Made by a program: the position numbers and the translations under genes. The notes under the pieces are model-generated. The model was given only the letters and a program-made list of their open reading frames with translations, had not been told where the DNA came from and did not search any database. From Bacilli bacterium (lineage in GTDB: Bacteria > Bacillota_I > Bacilli_A > RF39 > UBA660), in NCBI GenBank assembly GCA_017612805.1, contig JAGAFD010000003.1:96883-160882 (forward strand): a stretch of DNA of 64,000 bases. The letters run 5' to 3'. Below are positions 34,953 to 42,607 of the stretch, one piece after another (position 1 is the first letter of the stretch; the number at the start of each line of letters is the position of its first letter).

Positions 34953-35681
34953 ATGAGTAATTATTTTGAAGCACAAGATTTGAATATAGCAAAAATAAAT
35001 TATAGTGATATTGATACATCTAATCTTGAAAAAATTGGTGAGGGCTATCATAGTGTTGTTTTTAAATATGAAGATATTGCAATAAAGGTTTATCATAGTA
35101 CAACATACAATAGTATAGGTAATATTAATTTAGAACTATTTGAAAAATTAAAAGAAATTCAGTCGAAAGCATTTATGGAATTAATTGATTACTCAATTAT
35201 ATTATGCAAAGATGAATATTGTTTATCAGGTAATCTACATCCCAAAAGAAGATTAATTCGAGCTTATTCTTATAAATATCTACCTAAATTACCTATTAAA
35301 TCAATTGATATGCCAATAGATTATTCTTTGAAGAGTATATATGAACTCAAAAAATTCATGTTAGAACTTAATAAAAAGGGTATTAAAATAAGAGATGCTC
35401 ATAGTGAAAATTGTATTCCGACATCGGATAATATTGTTATTATTGATCCAGATGATTATGTATTAACTAATCAGGATGTAACTGATAATAATATATCAGA
35501 GATTAGAGAATATCTTTTCGATTTATGGTTAGAAGAATATGGCTTGAATAATCATGAACAAAAAAATAAGCTTATAGATATCTTTAATGATTATGATATT
35601 GAAAAAGATGTTGAAAGAGTATCTCATGAATTTAAAGCAAAAACACCTAGAAAAATATTGGATAGATGCCTTAATAACTAA
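34953..35681 (+). CDS. Protein-kinase/APH-fold protein
   Basis: 242 residues from ATG 34953 (GGGGGTGAA site). Kinase landmarks: glycine loop IGEGYHSVVF (about 29-38), AIKVYH with the probable ATP-binding Lys (about 44-49), and a catalytic region RDAHSENC (about 150-157; Asp and Asn as in HRDxxxxN) followed by IIDPDDY (about 165-171), where DPD replaces DFG. It resembles small bacterial kinases and aminoglycoside phosphotransferase-like proteins; the substrate is unknown. It lies 77 bp before the PurA-like gene. Confidence -1.
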   Translation: MSNYFEAQDLNIAKINYSDIDTSNLEKIGEGYHSVVFKYEDIAIKVYHSTTYNSIGNINLELFEKLKEIQSKAFMELIDYSIILCKDEYCLSGNLHPKRRLIRAYSYKYLPKLPIKSIDMPIDYSLKSIYELKKFMLELNKKGIKIRDAHSENCIPTSDNIVIIDPDDYVLTNQDVTDNNISEIREYLFDLWLEEYGLNNHEQKNKLIDIFNDYDIEKDVERVSHEFKAKTPRKILDRCLNN

Positions 35682-35758
35682 ATCAATTATATTATAGTTG
35701 TGATTAATGGCAGAAACATAATTAATTAAACTTTAATTAAACTTAGGGGGGATCTAAG

Positions 35759-37135
35759 ATGATTAAGAATGTTATATCGGTTATTGATGGTGCCGCCGGA
35801 AGTTGTGGTAAAGCAAAAGTAGTAGGCGAAATTGCTACTGATAAAACTATTAATTTAGGGGCTGCTATAACTAATTGCATGCCTAATGCTGGGCATACTT
35901 TTGTTGATGAACAGGGAAGGAGTATTATATTTAGAAATATTCCGGTATCATGTGTTAATCCGCAAACTGAATTATTTATTGGACCAGGTTCTGCAATTGA
36001 TATGGATGTATTTATTGATGAATATGAAAGAGTAAAGCATCTTTTAAATGGCCGAAAGATATATGTTCATGAAATGGTTCCACTAATAGAGGAAAGACAT
36101 AAACAATATGAAAAAGAACATATCAAAAGTGGTTCTACATTTAAAGGTTGTGGCGCCGTTACACAAGAAAAAGTAATCAGAGATAAAAGATTAGCATTTT
36201 TTAAAACTTTTGAAAATGCCGTGGTGTGTTCTAATGACGAATGGTTAGAAAAATTGTATACCCATCTTGATAATCCCAATGAATATGTAATTTTAGAAGG
36301 GGCGCAAGGTTGTGACTTAGATTTAAATCATAGTGGTAATTATCCCTATGTTACAAGTAGAAATGTTTCTACATCACAATTACTTGCTGACTCGGGAATA
36401 TCACCAGAAAGATTATTACAAACAATCATGGTAGTTAGACCATTCCCAATAAGAATAAGTAATATTACTAAAACAGGGGATATTATTTATACTGGTGCAA
36501 ATGGTACTGGAAAAGAACTTACATGGACAGAAATAAATATTGCTTCCCAATTTGGCTGGTATCCTTATGAAGGAATGTTAAATGATTTTAAAATCGAATA
36601 TGAAGAAGATGAATTTTTAACATTTGTCCAAAAAGACTTAGTTAGATGTCCAGAAATTTATTTAAAACAAATCTTTGGTGAAAACTATAAAGATATTAAT
36701 CTTAAAGAAGTCACTTTATTACAAGCTTTAGAAATAGAAAGATTGTATCATAAATCAATTGGTGAACGAGAGTATGAAAGTAATTATATTGAACTCCCTT
36801 TTACTGAAACAAAAGATTCTCCAACACTTATTGTTGATTTATCTGAACAAACTACTGTTACTAAGATGGAAAGAAGAGTATTTGACTTAGATATTAAAAA
36901 ATTAATTAATAATATTCATATTAATACCCCATCTAGCTTATATTTAAATTTCTTTCAACATCTAAGTTATAATCATAAAGGCATTATTGGTAATTATGAT
37001 GATATCAATTTTGAAAAACCAATACGAGAATATCTTGCGTGGTTAGAAAACAATACCGGTATTGATATTTCTACTTTAGGAACAGGTTCAAGAAATGGTG
37101 AAAGAATAAAAAGAAAAGAATTAATAAGAAGATAA
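35759..37135 (+). CDS. Divergent adenylosuccinate synthetase-like (PurA-family) enzyme
   Basis: 458 residues. Family marks: N-terminal loop GAAGSCGKAK (11-20) in place of GAQWGDEGKGK; NAGHT with His46; GSTFKGCGA (family GTTGRGIGP); EGAQGCDLDLNHS..YPYVTSRN; and VVRPFPIRIS. The catalytic Asp of PurA (Asp13 in E. coli) is Ser15 here. PurA joins IMP and Asp using GTP. Loss of that Asp is, from memory, a feature of phage PurZ enzymes that act on dGMP, but this protein is longer. Probably makes a different amide-type nucleotide; not the housekeeping purA. GGGGGGAT Shine-Dalgarno. Confidence -1.
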   Translation: MIKNVISVIDGAAGSCGKAKVVGEIATDKTINLGAAITNCMPNAGHTFVDEQGRSIIFRNIPVSCVNPQTELFIGPGSAIDMDVFIDEYERVKHLLNGRKIYVHEMVPLIEERHKQYEKEHIKSGSTFKGCGAVTQEKVIRDKRLAFFKTFENAVVCSNDEWLEKLYTHLDNPNEYVILEGAQGCDLDLNHSGNYPYVTSRNVSTSQLLADSGISPERLLQTIMVVRPFPIRISNITKTGDIIYTGANGTGKELTWTEINIASQFGWYPYEGMLNDFKIEYEEDEFLTFVQKDLVRCPEIYLKQIFGENYKDINLKEVTLLQALEIERLYHKSIGEREYESNYIELPFTETKDSPTLIVDLSEQTTVTKMERRVFDLDIKKLINNIHINTPSSLYLNFFQHLSYNHKGIIGNYDDINFEKPIREYLAWLENNTGIDISTLGTGSRNGERIKRKELIRR

Positions 37136-37140
37136 TTTTA

Positions 37141-37179
37141 GGCAGATTAGTACAAAATCTGTCTTTTTTATGCTATAAT
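37141..37179 (+). promoter_or_regulatory. Terminator followed by extended -10 promoter
   Basis: Stem 37141-37148 with 37156-37163 (one G-U), T-run, then TGCTATAAT (37171-37179). The 55 nt from there to the next ATG show only the AAAAGGTGA site. Confidence -1.
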
Positions 37180-37234
37180 TTTATTGATTTATTAAATCAT
37201 TTAATATTTAAAACAGATGAAAAAAGGTGAAATA

Positions 37235-37642
37235 ATGAAACAAGGTAAAGCAAAACTAACTCCAGTATTTAAAACCAAAGAAGAGGAAGAACTATTTGCC
37301 AGATGTGCAATTGAAAGTATGAATAATATTACAACAGGTGGAATTACTCATTTATCGATAGATGAGTCAATGAACAATGGTAATGTTGTTCTTACTCCGG
37401 TATTTCAAACTGAAAAAGAGGAAGAATTATTTGCTAGATGCGCAATTGAAAGTATGAATAATATTACAACAGGTGGAATTACCCATTTACCGATAGATGA
37501 GTCAATGAAAAATGGTAATGTTGTTCTTACTCCGGTATTTCAAACCAAAGAAGAGGAAGAATTATTTGCTGGATGTGTCCAAGAAACAATGATTAGATAT
37601 AGTAATAATGGAGCTGTAAAAAAGAGAGTTTTAAAGCAATAA
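37235..37642 (+). CDS. Small protein of 45-residue tandem repeats
   Basis: 135 residues from ATG 37235 (AAAAGGTGAA site). After a 7-residue start it consists of two nearly identical 45-residue units and a third partial one. Each begins LTPVF.T..EEELFA.C, and units 1 and 2 continue IESMNNITTGGITHL.IDESM. No signal peptide. The repeated Thr/Ser/Asp/Glu patch after a constant helix could be a multi-core peptide substrate or a binding array; no modifying enzyme such as an ATP-grasp ligase is beside it. Function unknown. Confidence -1.
   Translation: MKQGKAKLTPVFKTKEEEELFARCAIESMNNITTGGITHLSIDESMNNGNVVLTPVFQTEKEEELFARCAIESMNNITTGGITHLPIDESMKNGNVVLTPVFQTKEEEELFAGCVQETMIRYSNNGAVKKRVLKQ
37256..37639 (+). 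repeat. 135-bp in-frame tandem repeat
   Basis: Units 37256-37390 and 37391-37525 are nearly identical at the DNA level, with mostly silent differences; 37526-37639 is a third unit that diverges after about 50 bp. Recent duplication within a gene. Confidence -1.
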
Positions 37643-37732
37643 AAGAAAATGATCTAAATGAATTAAGGTAAAATAAATATCAACTGTCTATTGATGTTTT
37701 TTAGTAATTCTTTATAAATAGAGGTGAAGAAA
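37643..37732 (+). repeat. Cassette-like spacer (copy E)
   Basis: TGATCTAAATGAAT at 37650-37663 matches 40710-40723 in 13 of 14 bases, and the end TTCTTTATAAATAGAGGTGA resembles the ends of the spacers at 38165, 39063 and 39751. It leads into the deaminase gene. Confidence -1.
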
Positions 37733-38167
37733 ATGATTGATGAACAATATATTGATATTGCAATTGAAATTAGCAAAAAAGCTAATCATCCATATGGTGC
37801 AATTGTTGTTAAAGATGGAAAAATAATTGGTAGAAGCGATGATAATACTTTATTGGAAAATAGTATGTATTCGCATGCGGAATTAATAGCTATAGAAAGT
37901 GCATCTAATAATAAAAATTTATATGGTGATTTAAAAGGGGCAACTATGTATGTATCTTGTGAACCATGTATGATGTGTATGGGTGCAATACTTTATGAAG
38001 AGTTTTCTAAAATAGTTTATGCAGCAACATTACAAGACAGTAATAATAATTATTGCCCAGAAGTGATTACTGATATAGATGTATTAGCAAAATATGCTAA
38101 TAACAAAATAGAAATAGTTAAAGAACTTCACCGTGATAAAGCTATCGAAGTATTAAAAAGAGCATAG
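37733..38167 (+). CDS. Cytidine/guanine-deaminase-fold enzyme
   Basis: 144 residues from ATG 37733 (GAGGTGAA site; GTG 37724 overlaps it). Zinc motifs SHAELIAIE (about 48-56) and CEPCMMCMGA (about 80-89) with PYGAIVVKDG at the front. It belongs to the guanine deaminase/TadA branch; the substrate is unsettled. It is only distantly similar to the deaminase at 23441. First gene of the homologous-spacer array. Confidence -1.
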   Translation: MIDEQYIDIAIEISKKANHPYGAIVVKDGKIIGRSDDNTLLENSMYSHAELIAIESASNNKNLYGDLKGATMYVSCEPCMMCMGAILYEEFSKIVYAATLQDSNNNYCPEVITDIDVLAKYANNKIEIVKELHRDKAIEVLKRA

Positions 38168-38216
38168 TATTTGATACTTGGTATTGACGGTTAAGCTTTT
38201 ATGAAGAGGTGATAAA
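38165..38216 (+). repeat. Cassette-like spacer (copy A)
   Basis: 38166-38191 matches 39751-39776 in about 22 of 26 bases, starting exactly at the stop codon of the preceding gene, with a small AGTAT/ATACT hairpin. Ends in AGAGGTGA before the next start. Confidence -1.
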
Positions 38217-39062
38217 GTGAAGATAACAGTACTAGGAACAGCAGCTGCTACAAGTATGCCACTTACATTTTGTAATTGTGATGTATGTACAGAATCAAGA
38301 ATACTAGGTGGTAAGAATATTAGAAAAAGATCATCTATCGTACTTAATGATGATTTACTAATTGATATGGGTCCAGATTCAATTAATGCTTGTAGTATGT
38401 ATGGAATAGATGTTGGAAAAATAAAGTATCTATTACAAACACATTCACATAGTGATCATTTTGATGCAGGTCATTTTGTTACTAGATGGAGTGATTATGC
38501 TACCAAAAATTTAGAACATCTAAATATCATATGTTCTAAAAGAACTGCAATAGATATGAATCATGCCATAAATGAAAATGAAGCAATTGATTTATTTGCT
38601 AAAGAATGGCAAGATGATTTAAATTATAGTTTAAACATTGTTAAACATGGCGATAAATTAAAAATCGGTGATTATGAAATAGTAGCTATTGATTCGAAAC
38701 ATGATTCTAGAGTAGAAGGATTAATATATATTGTAACTTATAATGGTAAATCACTTCTTTATGGAACAGATTTACTTGAAATAAGTGATGAAGCATGGAA
38801 TATAATTAAAAACTATAAGTTAGATGTTGTATTCTTAGACCAAACTTATGGTAAAGGATATAATGCCGGTGGTCATTTAGATGCTGAGATGATAGAAGTA
38901 TATGTAAGTAAAATGAAAGAAGAAGGAATAATAGATGATAATTCATTAGTTTATGCTACTCATATTTCTCATGAAGGAAATGATATACATGATAAGATGG
39001 AAGAATTATCAACTAATTATGGTTATCACATAGCTTACGATGGAATGAAATTAGAAATATAA
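38217..39062 (+). CDS. Metallo-beta-lactamase-fold hydrolase (PhnP-like)
   Basis: 281 residues from GTG 38217 (GAGGTGAT site). TVLGTAAATSMP start, zinc-cluster-like CNCDVC (about 19-24) as in PhnP-type phosphodiesterases, core motif THSHSDHFDAGH (about 79-90; HxHxDH), a second-site His region DSKHDSR (about 160-166), YGTDL and a late His in THISHE. Likely a cyclic phosphodiesterase or other phosphoester hydrolase; substrate unknown. Confidence -1.
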   Translation: MKITVLGTAAATSMPLTFCNCDVCTESRILGGKNIRKRSSIVLNDDLLIDMGPDSINACSMYGIDVGKIKYLLQTHSHSDHFDAGHFVTRWSDYATKNLEHLNIICSKRTAIDMNHAINENEAIDLFAKEWQDDLNYSLNIVKHGDKLKIGDYEIVAIDSKHDSRVEGLIYIVTYNGKSLLYGTDLLEISDEAWNIIKNYKLDVVFLDQTYGKGYNAGGHLDAEMIEVYVSKMKEEGIIDDNSLVYATHISHEGNDIHDKMEELSTNYGYHIAYDGMKLEI

Positions 39063-39145
39063 AATGATTTTATTCAAAAGAATGAAAATAAGACTAATAT
39101 AAACGATTTGATTACGACACAGTAACTTTTAATAGAAGAGATGAT
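39063..39145 (+). repeat. Cassette-like spacer (copy C)
   Basis: 39081-39103 matches 40721-40743 in 22 of 23 bases and the 20 bases before it in about 15. It ends AGTAACTTTTAATAGAAGAGATGAT ahead of the next gene, like the other spacers of this array (first 20 bases of that ending are shared in pattern only). Confidence -1.
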
Positions 39146-39751
39146 ATGATGGATAGATATTTATTAAATGAAGGTCAAAGTAAAATAAACGAAGATATAA
39201 AAATATTTTGTAATAATATTGGTGAAATAAATAAAATAGAAGATTTAAAAATAGTAGACAAAGTATTCTATGAAAATTTTATTAGTGATAAAACTACCCC
39301 TAAATTTTCACGAAGTGTAATAGAAATATTTAATAGCAAAACGTTTTCTGGATGCTCAGATATAGGTTTAATGATGTCATCAATATTAAGAGAAAAAGGA
39401 ATACCTACTGTTTATGTTGAAACAGTTAGAATTGACTGGTTGGATGCTGAAAGAAATAATAGACCAGAAAAAGAGTTAATGATGGGGCATATATTTTTAG
39501 AAATTTTTGTTAATGGTAAATGGTATTTATATGATCCAATGTTTAGACTTTATTATGATAATTATGATAATACTAATAATAATTATCCAAGAAATTTTTA
39601 TGTTTTTGCTAAAGGCTTGAATTGTAATAGTTTTGGGATTTTTAATACCAAAGATGAGAGAAGAATAGCATTAGAAAGATTAGAAGATTTTGATGTAAAA
39701 GATTACATAAATCCTAATTATAAAGAAATCAAAATAAAGGATTTGATATGA
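39146..39751 (+). CDS. Transglutaminase-like cysteine protease-fold protein
   Basis: 201 residues (ATG 39146; ATG 39149 equally possible). Triad: Cys in FSGCSDIGLMM (about 71-81), His in GHIFLEIFVNGKWY (about 113-126) and Asp in YDPMF (about 128-132). This is the transglutaminase core fold. It is cytoplasmic by lack of a signal peptide. It may cut or cross-link peptides; target unknown. Confidence -1.
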   Translation: MMDRYLLNEGQSKINEDIKIFCNNIGEINKIEDLKIVDKVFYENFISDKTTPKFSRSVIEIFNSKTFSGCSDIGLMMSSILREKGIPTVYVETVRIDWLDAERNNRPEKELMMGHIFLEIFVNGKWYLYDPMFRLYYDNYDNTNNNYPRNFYVFAKGLNCNSFGIFNTKDERRIALERLEDFDVKDYINPNYKEIKIKDLI

Positions 39752-39804
39752 GTATTTAATACTTGGTGTTTACAGTCTAACTTTTTATAAAAAGAGGTGA
39801 AAAT
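39751..39804 (+). repeat. Cassette-like spacer (copy B)
   Basis: Partner of copy A (38165-38216); begins at the stop codon of the preceding gene and ends in AAAAAGAGGTGA. Confidence -1.
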
Positions 39805-40698
39805 ATGATTGATGAAATAATGAAAAGAATTGATGAATTTGGATTATCTATTGATAGTTTGTATATTCAAAGTAAAGATAGTTTAAATGTAATAATTAAT
39901 TCTGATAAATTGCATGAACTAAGAAGTTGTTCTAAGTTATTGGTAGCCATGGCAATGGGAATAGCTATTGAAAACAATTTATTTTCACTAGAAGAAAATA
40001 TTTATAATTACATAGAAGAATACATTACTAACGATAACAATAGAGAAAAGATAAGGAAATGGACTATCAGGACATTATTAACTCACACAACTGGCTATGA
40101 CAAAATGTTAATGTCTAATAAAGAAATAGTAGATAAAAATTTAGATAAATCTAAATTGCTTGAATATGCTTTGAATTATGATATTGCAAATGAACCAAAT
40201 GCAACTTATACTTATAATAATGTTGAACCTTTTATAATATCTGTTTTGTTTAAAGAAAAACATAACATAGATTTAGACGATTATATAAAAATAAATATTT
40301 TTGATAAGATTGAAATTAATAACTATAGTTGGGAGAAATATGGTGAATATTGTCCTGGATGTACAGGGCTATACTTATTACCAAAAGATTTCCATAAATT
40401 AGGTATGTTAATTTTAAACGATGGAGTATATAATAATGTTTCTATTGTTCCAAGTAACTGGATTAGAGAAATGATAAAAATGCAAATTGAAACACCTTAT
40501 TTAGTAAAAACTGAAAGACTATTTCCAAAGTATGGTGCTGGATATTTCACATTTATATCAAGAGATGGTTATATTTTCCGCGATGGAACAAATGGACAAT
40601 ATATTATAATTAATAAAGAAAAAGGATTGGTTATATGTATTATGTCTTCTGAAAAAGATATGAGTAAAATAACTGAAATATTTAGAGGAATTTTATAA
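39805..40698 (+). CDS. Class C beta-lactamase-like serine hydrolase
   Basis: 297 residues. SxxK motif in RSCSKLLVAMA (about 41-51), LLTHTTGYD (about 91-99), Y-x-N in YTYNNVEP (about 132-139) and a C-terminal DGTNGQY in place of the K/H-T-G box. No signal peptide, so probably cytoplasmic; members of this family are esterases or D-aminopeptidases as often as beta-lactamases. Last complete gene before the conjugative element. Confidence -1.
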   Translation: MIDEIMKRIDEFGLSIDSLYIQSKDSLNVIINSDKLHELRSCSKLLVAMAMGIAIENNLFSLEENIYNYIEEYITNDNNREKIRKWTIRTLLTHTTGYDKMLMSNKEIVDKNLDKSKLLEYALNYDIANEPNATYTYNNVEPFIISVLFKEKHNIDLDDYIKINIFDKIEINNYSWEKYGEYCPGCTGLYLLPKDFHKLGMLILNDGVYNNVSIVPSNWIREMIKMQIETPYLVKTERLFPKYGAGYFTFISRDGYIFRDGTNGQYIIINKEKGLVICIMSSEKDMSKITEIFRGIL

Positions 40699-40701
40699 GT
40701 A

Positions 40702-40769
40702 AAAGGAGTTGATCCAAATGAATGAAAATAAAACTAATATAAATTGGTTGAGAACAATTTAGTCAAGAC
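40702..40769 (+). repeat. Cassette-like spacer (copy D), cut off by the element
   Basis: Related to copies C and E. Here the block contains an almost complete Shine-Dalgarno (AAAGGAGTTGATCC, 40702-40715) and ATG 40718, which opens a 14-codon frame (MNENKTNINWLRTI) ending in TAG 40760. No gene follows; it looks like a gene start left by insertion or deletion. Confidence -1.
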
Positions 40770-40925
40770 TTCTTACAATCCCTTATAAAATAAGGGTTTT
40801 CTTTTGAAATGATCTTGCATGTTTTGAAGAAAAATATATAAAAAAAGTAAAAAAATGAGTAAAAATAGTAAAAATTAGTATATTTTTGGGTAGGAATTGA
40901 TATGGTGAGAACGGCTAGTCAAGAC
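40750..40925 (+). repeat. Direct repeat pair near the left end of the element
   Basis: GAGAAC-4 nt-TAGTCAAGAC (40750-40769) and GAGAAC-3 nt-TAGTCAAGAC (40907-40925), 157 bp apart, sixteen identical defined bases. Possibly an attachment-site duplication or recombinase binding sites. The segment between holds an A-rich run (40838-40888) and no gene. Confidence -1.
40780..40806 (+). terminator. Rho-independent terminator
   Basis: CCCTTAT/ATAAGGG stem 40780-40786 with 40790-40796, AAA loop, T-rich tail. It may mark the end of the chromosomal accessory cluster. Confidence -1.
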
Positions 40926-40935
40926 CAATGATAAT

Positions 40936-40961
40936 AACACATGAGATAATGTGTTTTTTTT
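40936..40961 (+). terminator. Rho-independent terminator at the start of the element
   Basis: AACACAT/ATGTGTT stem 40936-40942 with 40949-40955 and T-run; shields the element from upstream reading. Confidence -1.
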
Positions 40962-40988
40962 ATGCAATAAAATAGAAAGGAGAATAAT

Positions 40989-41771
40989 ATGGATAGGTTT
41001 AATATTAGGAAGTTAGATGGTTATACAATAATGTCTAATCATCATTTAAGAGATCAAAAATTATCACATGCAGCTAGAGGATTATTATCCTTTATGCTAT
41101 CACTTCCAGAAAACTGGGATTATTCTTTTAATGGATTGGTAGCAATAAGTAAAGAAGGAAAATCTGCAGTTAGGACAATGATAAATGAATTAAAACAAGC
41201 TAAATACATCAAAATAAGCCAATCTAGAAACGAAAAAGGATATTTTCAATACAATTATGATGTTTATGAAATTCCTTACGATATACCACTTAAAATGATG
41301 GATTATCCGACACCTGAAAATCGGAACTCCGATAATCGGATGTCTCAAAATCAGCTACAAATAAATACTAAAGAAACAAATACTAATAAACAAATAGATA
41401 AAGAAGATAATATAGATAAAACTAAGGCCTTAAAACATAAAGTCTTAATAAATGAGTTGGTTAGGTTAGGTTATCTTAAAGAGGATGATGAACAAATTAT
41501 ACTTTATGATAGTCTTTTCGATAAGTATATAAATAATGGAAATACATATACAGATATTTATTCTGCAATTCATTATATTGTGCCAAGAGTTATGTCTAGA
41601 AATCTTGTAGATGAAGAAGGTAAAGATATTACAAATAAATTTGGATATTTTAAAACTTCAATCGAATCTAATTTTAGAAAACTTAATAGTTATAATGAAG
41701 AACTATATCCAGAAGATGATAATAGTTCTTTTTGGGATGACTATAAGTTTATAGATCATGAAGGGAGGTGA
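40989..41771 (+). CDS. Replication-initiator-like HTH protein of the element
   Basis: 260 residues. The N-terminal ~95 residues form a winged-helix domain (LSHAARGLLSFMLSLPENWDYS, and the KSAVRTMINELKQAKYI recognition part, quoted in pieces) of the type at the start of Tn1549-like elements, often annotated as a helix-turn-helix or DUF6017 replication protein. A Gln/Asn-rich linker (about 105-135) and a helical C-terminal domain follow. It leads an operon with parA (overlapping SD) and parB. AAAGGAG Shine-Dalgarno. Confidence -1.
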   Translation: MDRFNIRKLDGYTIMSNHHLRDQKLSHAARGLLSFMLSLPENWDYSFNGLVAISKEGKSAVRTMINELKQAKYIKISQSRNEKGYFQYNYDVYEIPYDIPLKMMDYPTPENRNSDNRMSQNQLQINTKETNTNKQIDKEDNIDKTKALKHKVLINELVRLGYLKEDDEQIILYDSLFDKYINNGNTYTDIYSAIHYIVPRVMSRNLVDEEGKDITNKFGYFKTSIESNFRKLNSYNEELYPEDDNSSFWDDYKFIDHEGR

Positions 41772-41776
41772 GGAAA

Positions 41777-42607
41777 GTGCCGAAATGTGAAGTTATTGCT
41801 ATAGCTAATCAAAAAGGTGGAGTTGGAAAAACAACTACAACATTTAATTTAGGAGTAGCACTTGCTCAGGAAGGAAAGAGAGTTTTACTAATTGATGCAG
41901 ATCCCCAAGGTGATTTAACAACATATATGGGATGGCATAATGCTGATAGAATTCCTGTTACAATTTCTACATTAATGGATAAATCAATGAAAGATGAACC
42001 GATAGATCCTAAAGAAGCTATTCTTAAACATGATGAAGGTGTTGAACTTATTCCATCTAATTTAGAATTATCTGCAACAGATGCAAATCTTTATCAAGCA
42101 ATATGTAGAGAATCTATTTTAAGAAATACTATAACACCATTAAAGAAAGACTATGATTATATATTAATTGATTGTATGCCTAGTTTAGCTTTATTAACTA
42201 CAAATGCTTTAGCATGTGCAGATAAAGTTATAATTCCAGTACAATCAGAATTTTTAGCTGCAAAAGGTATGAGTCATTTAATGACATCAATTTTAAGAGT
42301 TAGAAAATATATTAATCCTAATTTAAAAGTAGGAGGTATTCTTTTGACAATGGTTGATGGTAGAACTAATCTAGCTAAGGATATTAGCAAGGAATTAAGA
42401 GAAACTTATGGAACTGTATTTAAATTATTTGATACAACAATTCCAAGAGCTGTAAAGATTGCAGAAACTACTAGAATTGGTGAAAGTATTCTATCTTATG
42501 ATAAGAATAGCAGAATAGCGGAAAGCTATAAGAATTTTGCAAAGGAGGTCATAGATTATGAACGAGAAGAAAAAGCAAGAAATACCAATGCCGTTCAAGT
42601 TCGATGA
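41777..42607 (+). CDS. parA: ParA-family partition ATPase
   Basis: 276 residues from GTG 41777 (GGGAGGTGA site; GTG 41768 is the alternative). Deviant Walker A KGGVGKTTTTFNL, DADPQGDLT, and Walker B ILIDCMPSL are typical of plasmid ParA/Soj. It positions the circular or replicating form of the element. Its 3' end overlaps parB by 50 nt. Confidence -1.
   Translation: MPKCEVIAIANQKGGVGKTTTTFNLGVALAQEGKRVLLIDADPQGDLTTYMGWHNADRIPVTISTLMDKSMKDEPIDPKEAILKHDEGVELIPSNLELSATDANLYQAICRESILRNTITPLKKDYDYILIDCMPSLALLTTNALACADKVIIPVQSEFLAAKGMSHLMTSILRVRKYINPNLKVGGILLTMVDGRTNLAKDISKELRETYGTVFKLFDTTIPRAVKIAETTRIGESILSYDKNSRIAESYKNFAKEVIDYEREEKARNTNAVQVR

Noticed and set aside
38165..39804. GTTAAGC (copy A) and GTCTAAC (copy B) look like integron attC core boxes
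   Set aside because: They sit at the same aligned position of the two spacers rather than at opposite ends of one site, there is no paired box or imperfect palindrome of attC size, and no integron integrase is in view.
1..40000. Alternative genetic code with TGA as Trp (Mollicutes-like)
   Set aside because: TGG is used for Trp throughout and several genes stop at TGA (for example sufB and the gene ending at 15652).
40718..40762. 14-codon frame MNENKTNINWLRTI as the start of rbgA or another known gene
   Set aside because: Only the NINW part recalls RbgA; the next residues do not fit. Kept only as a gene-start remnant.
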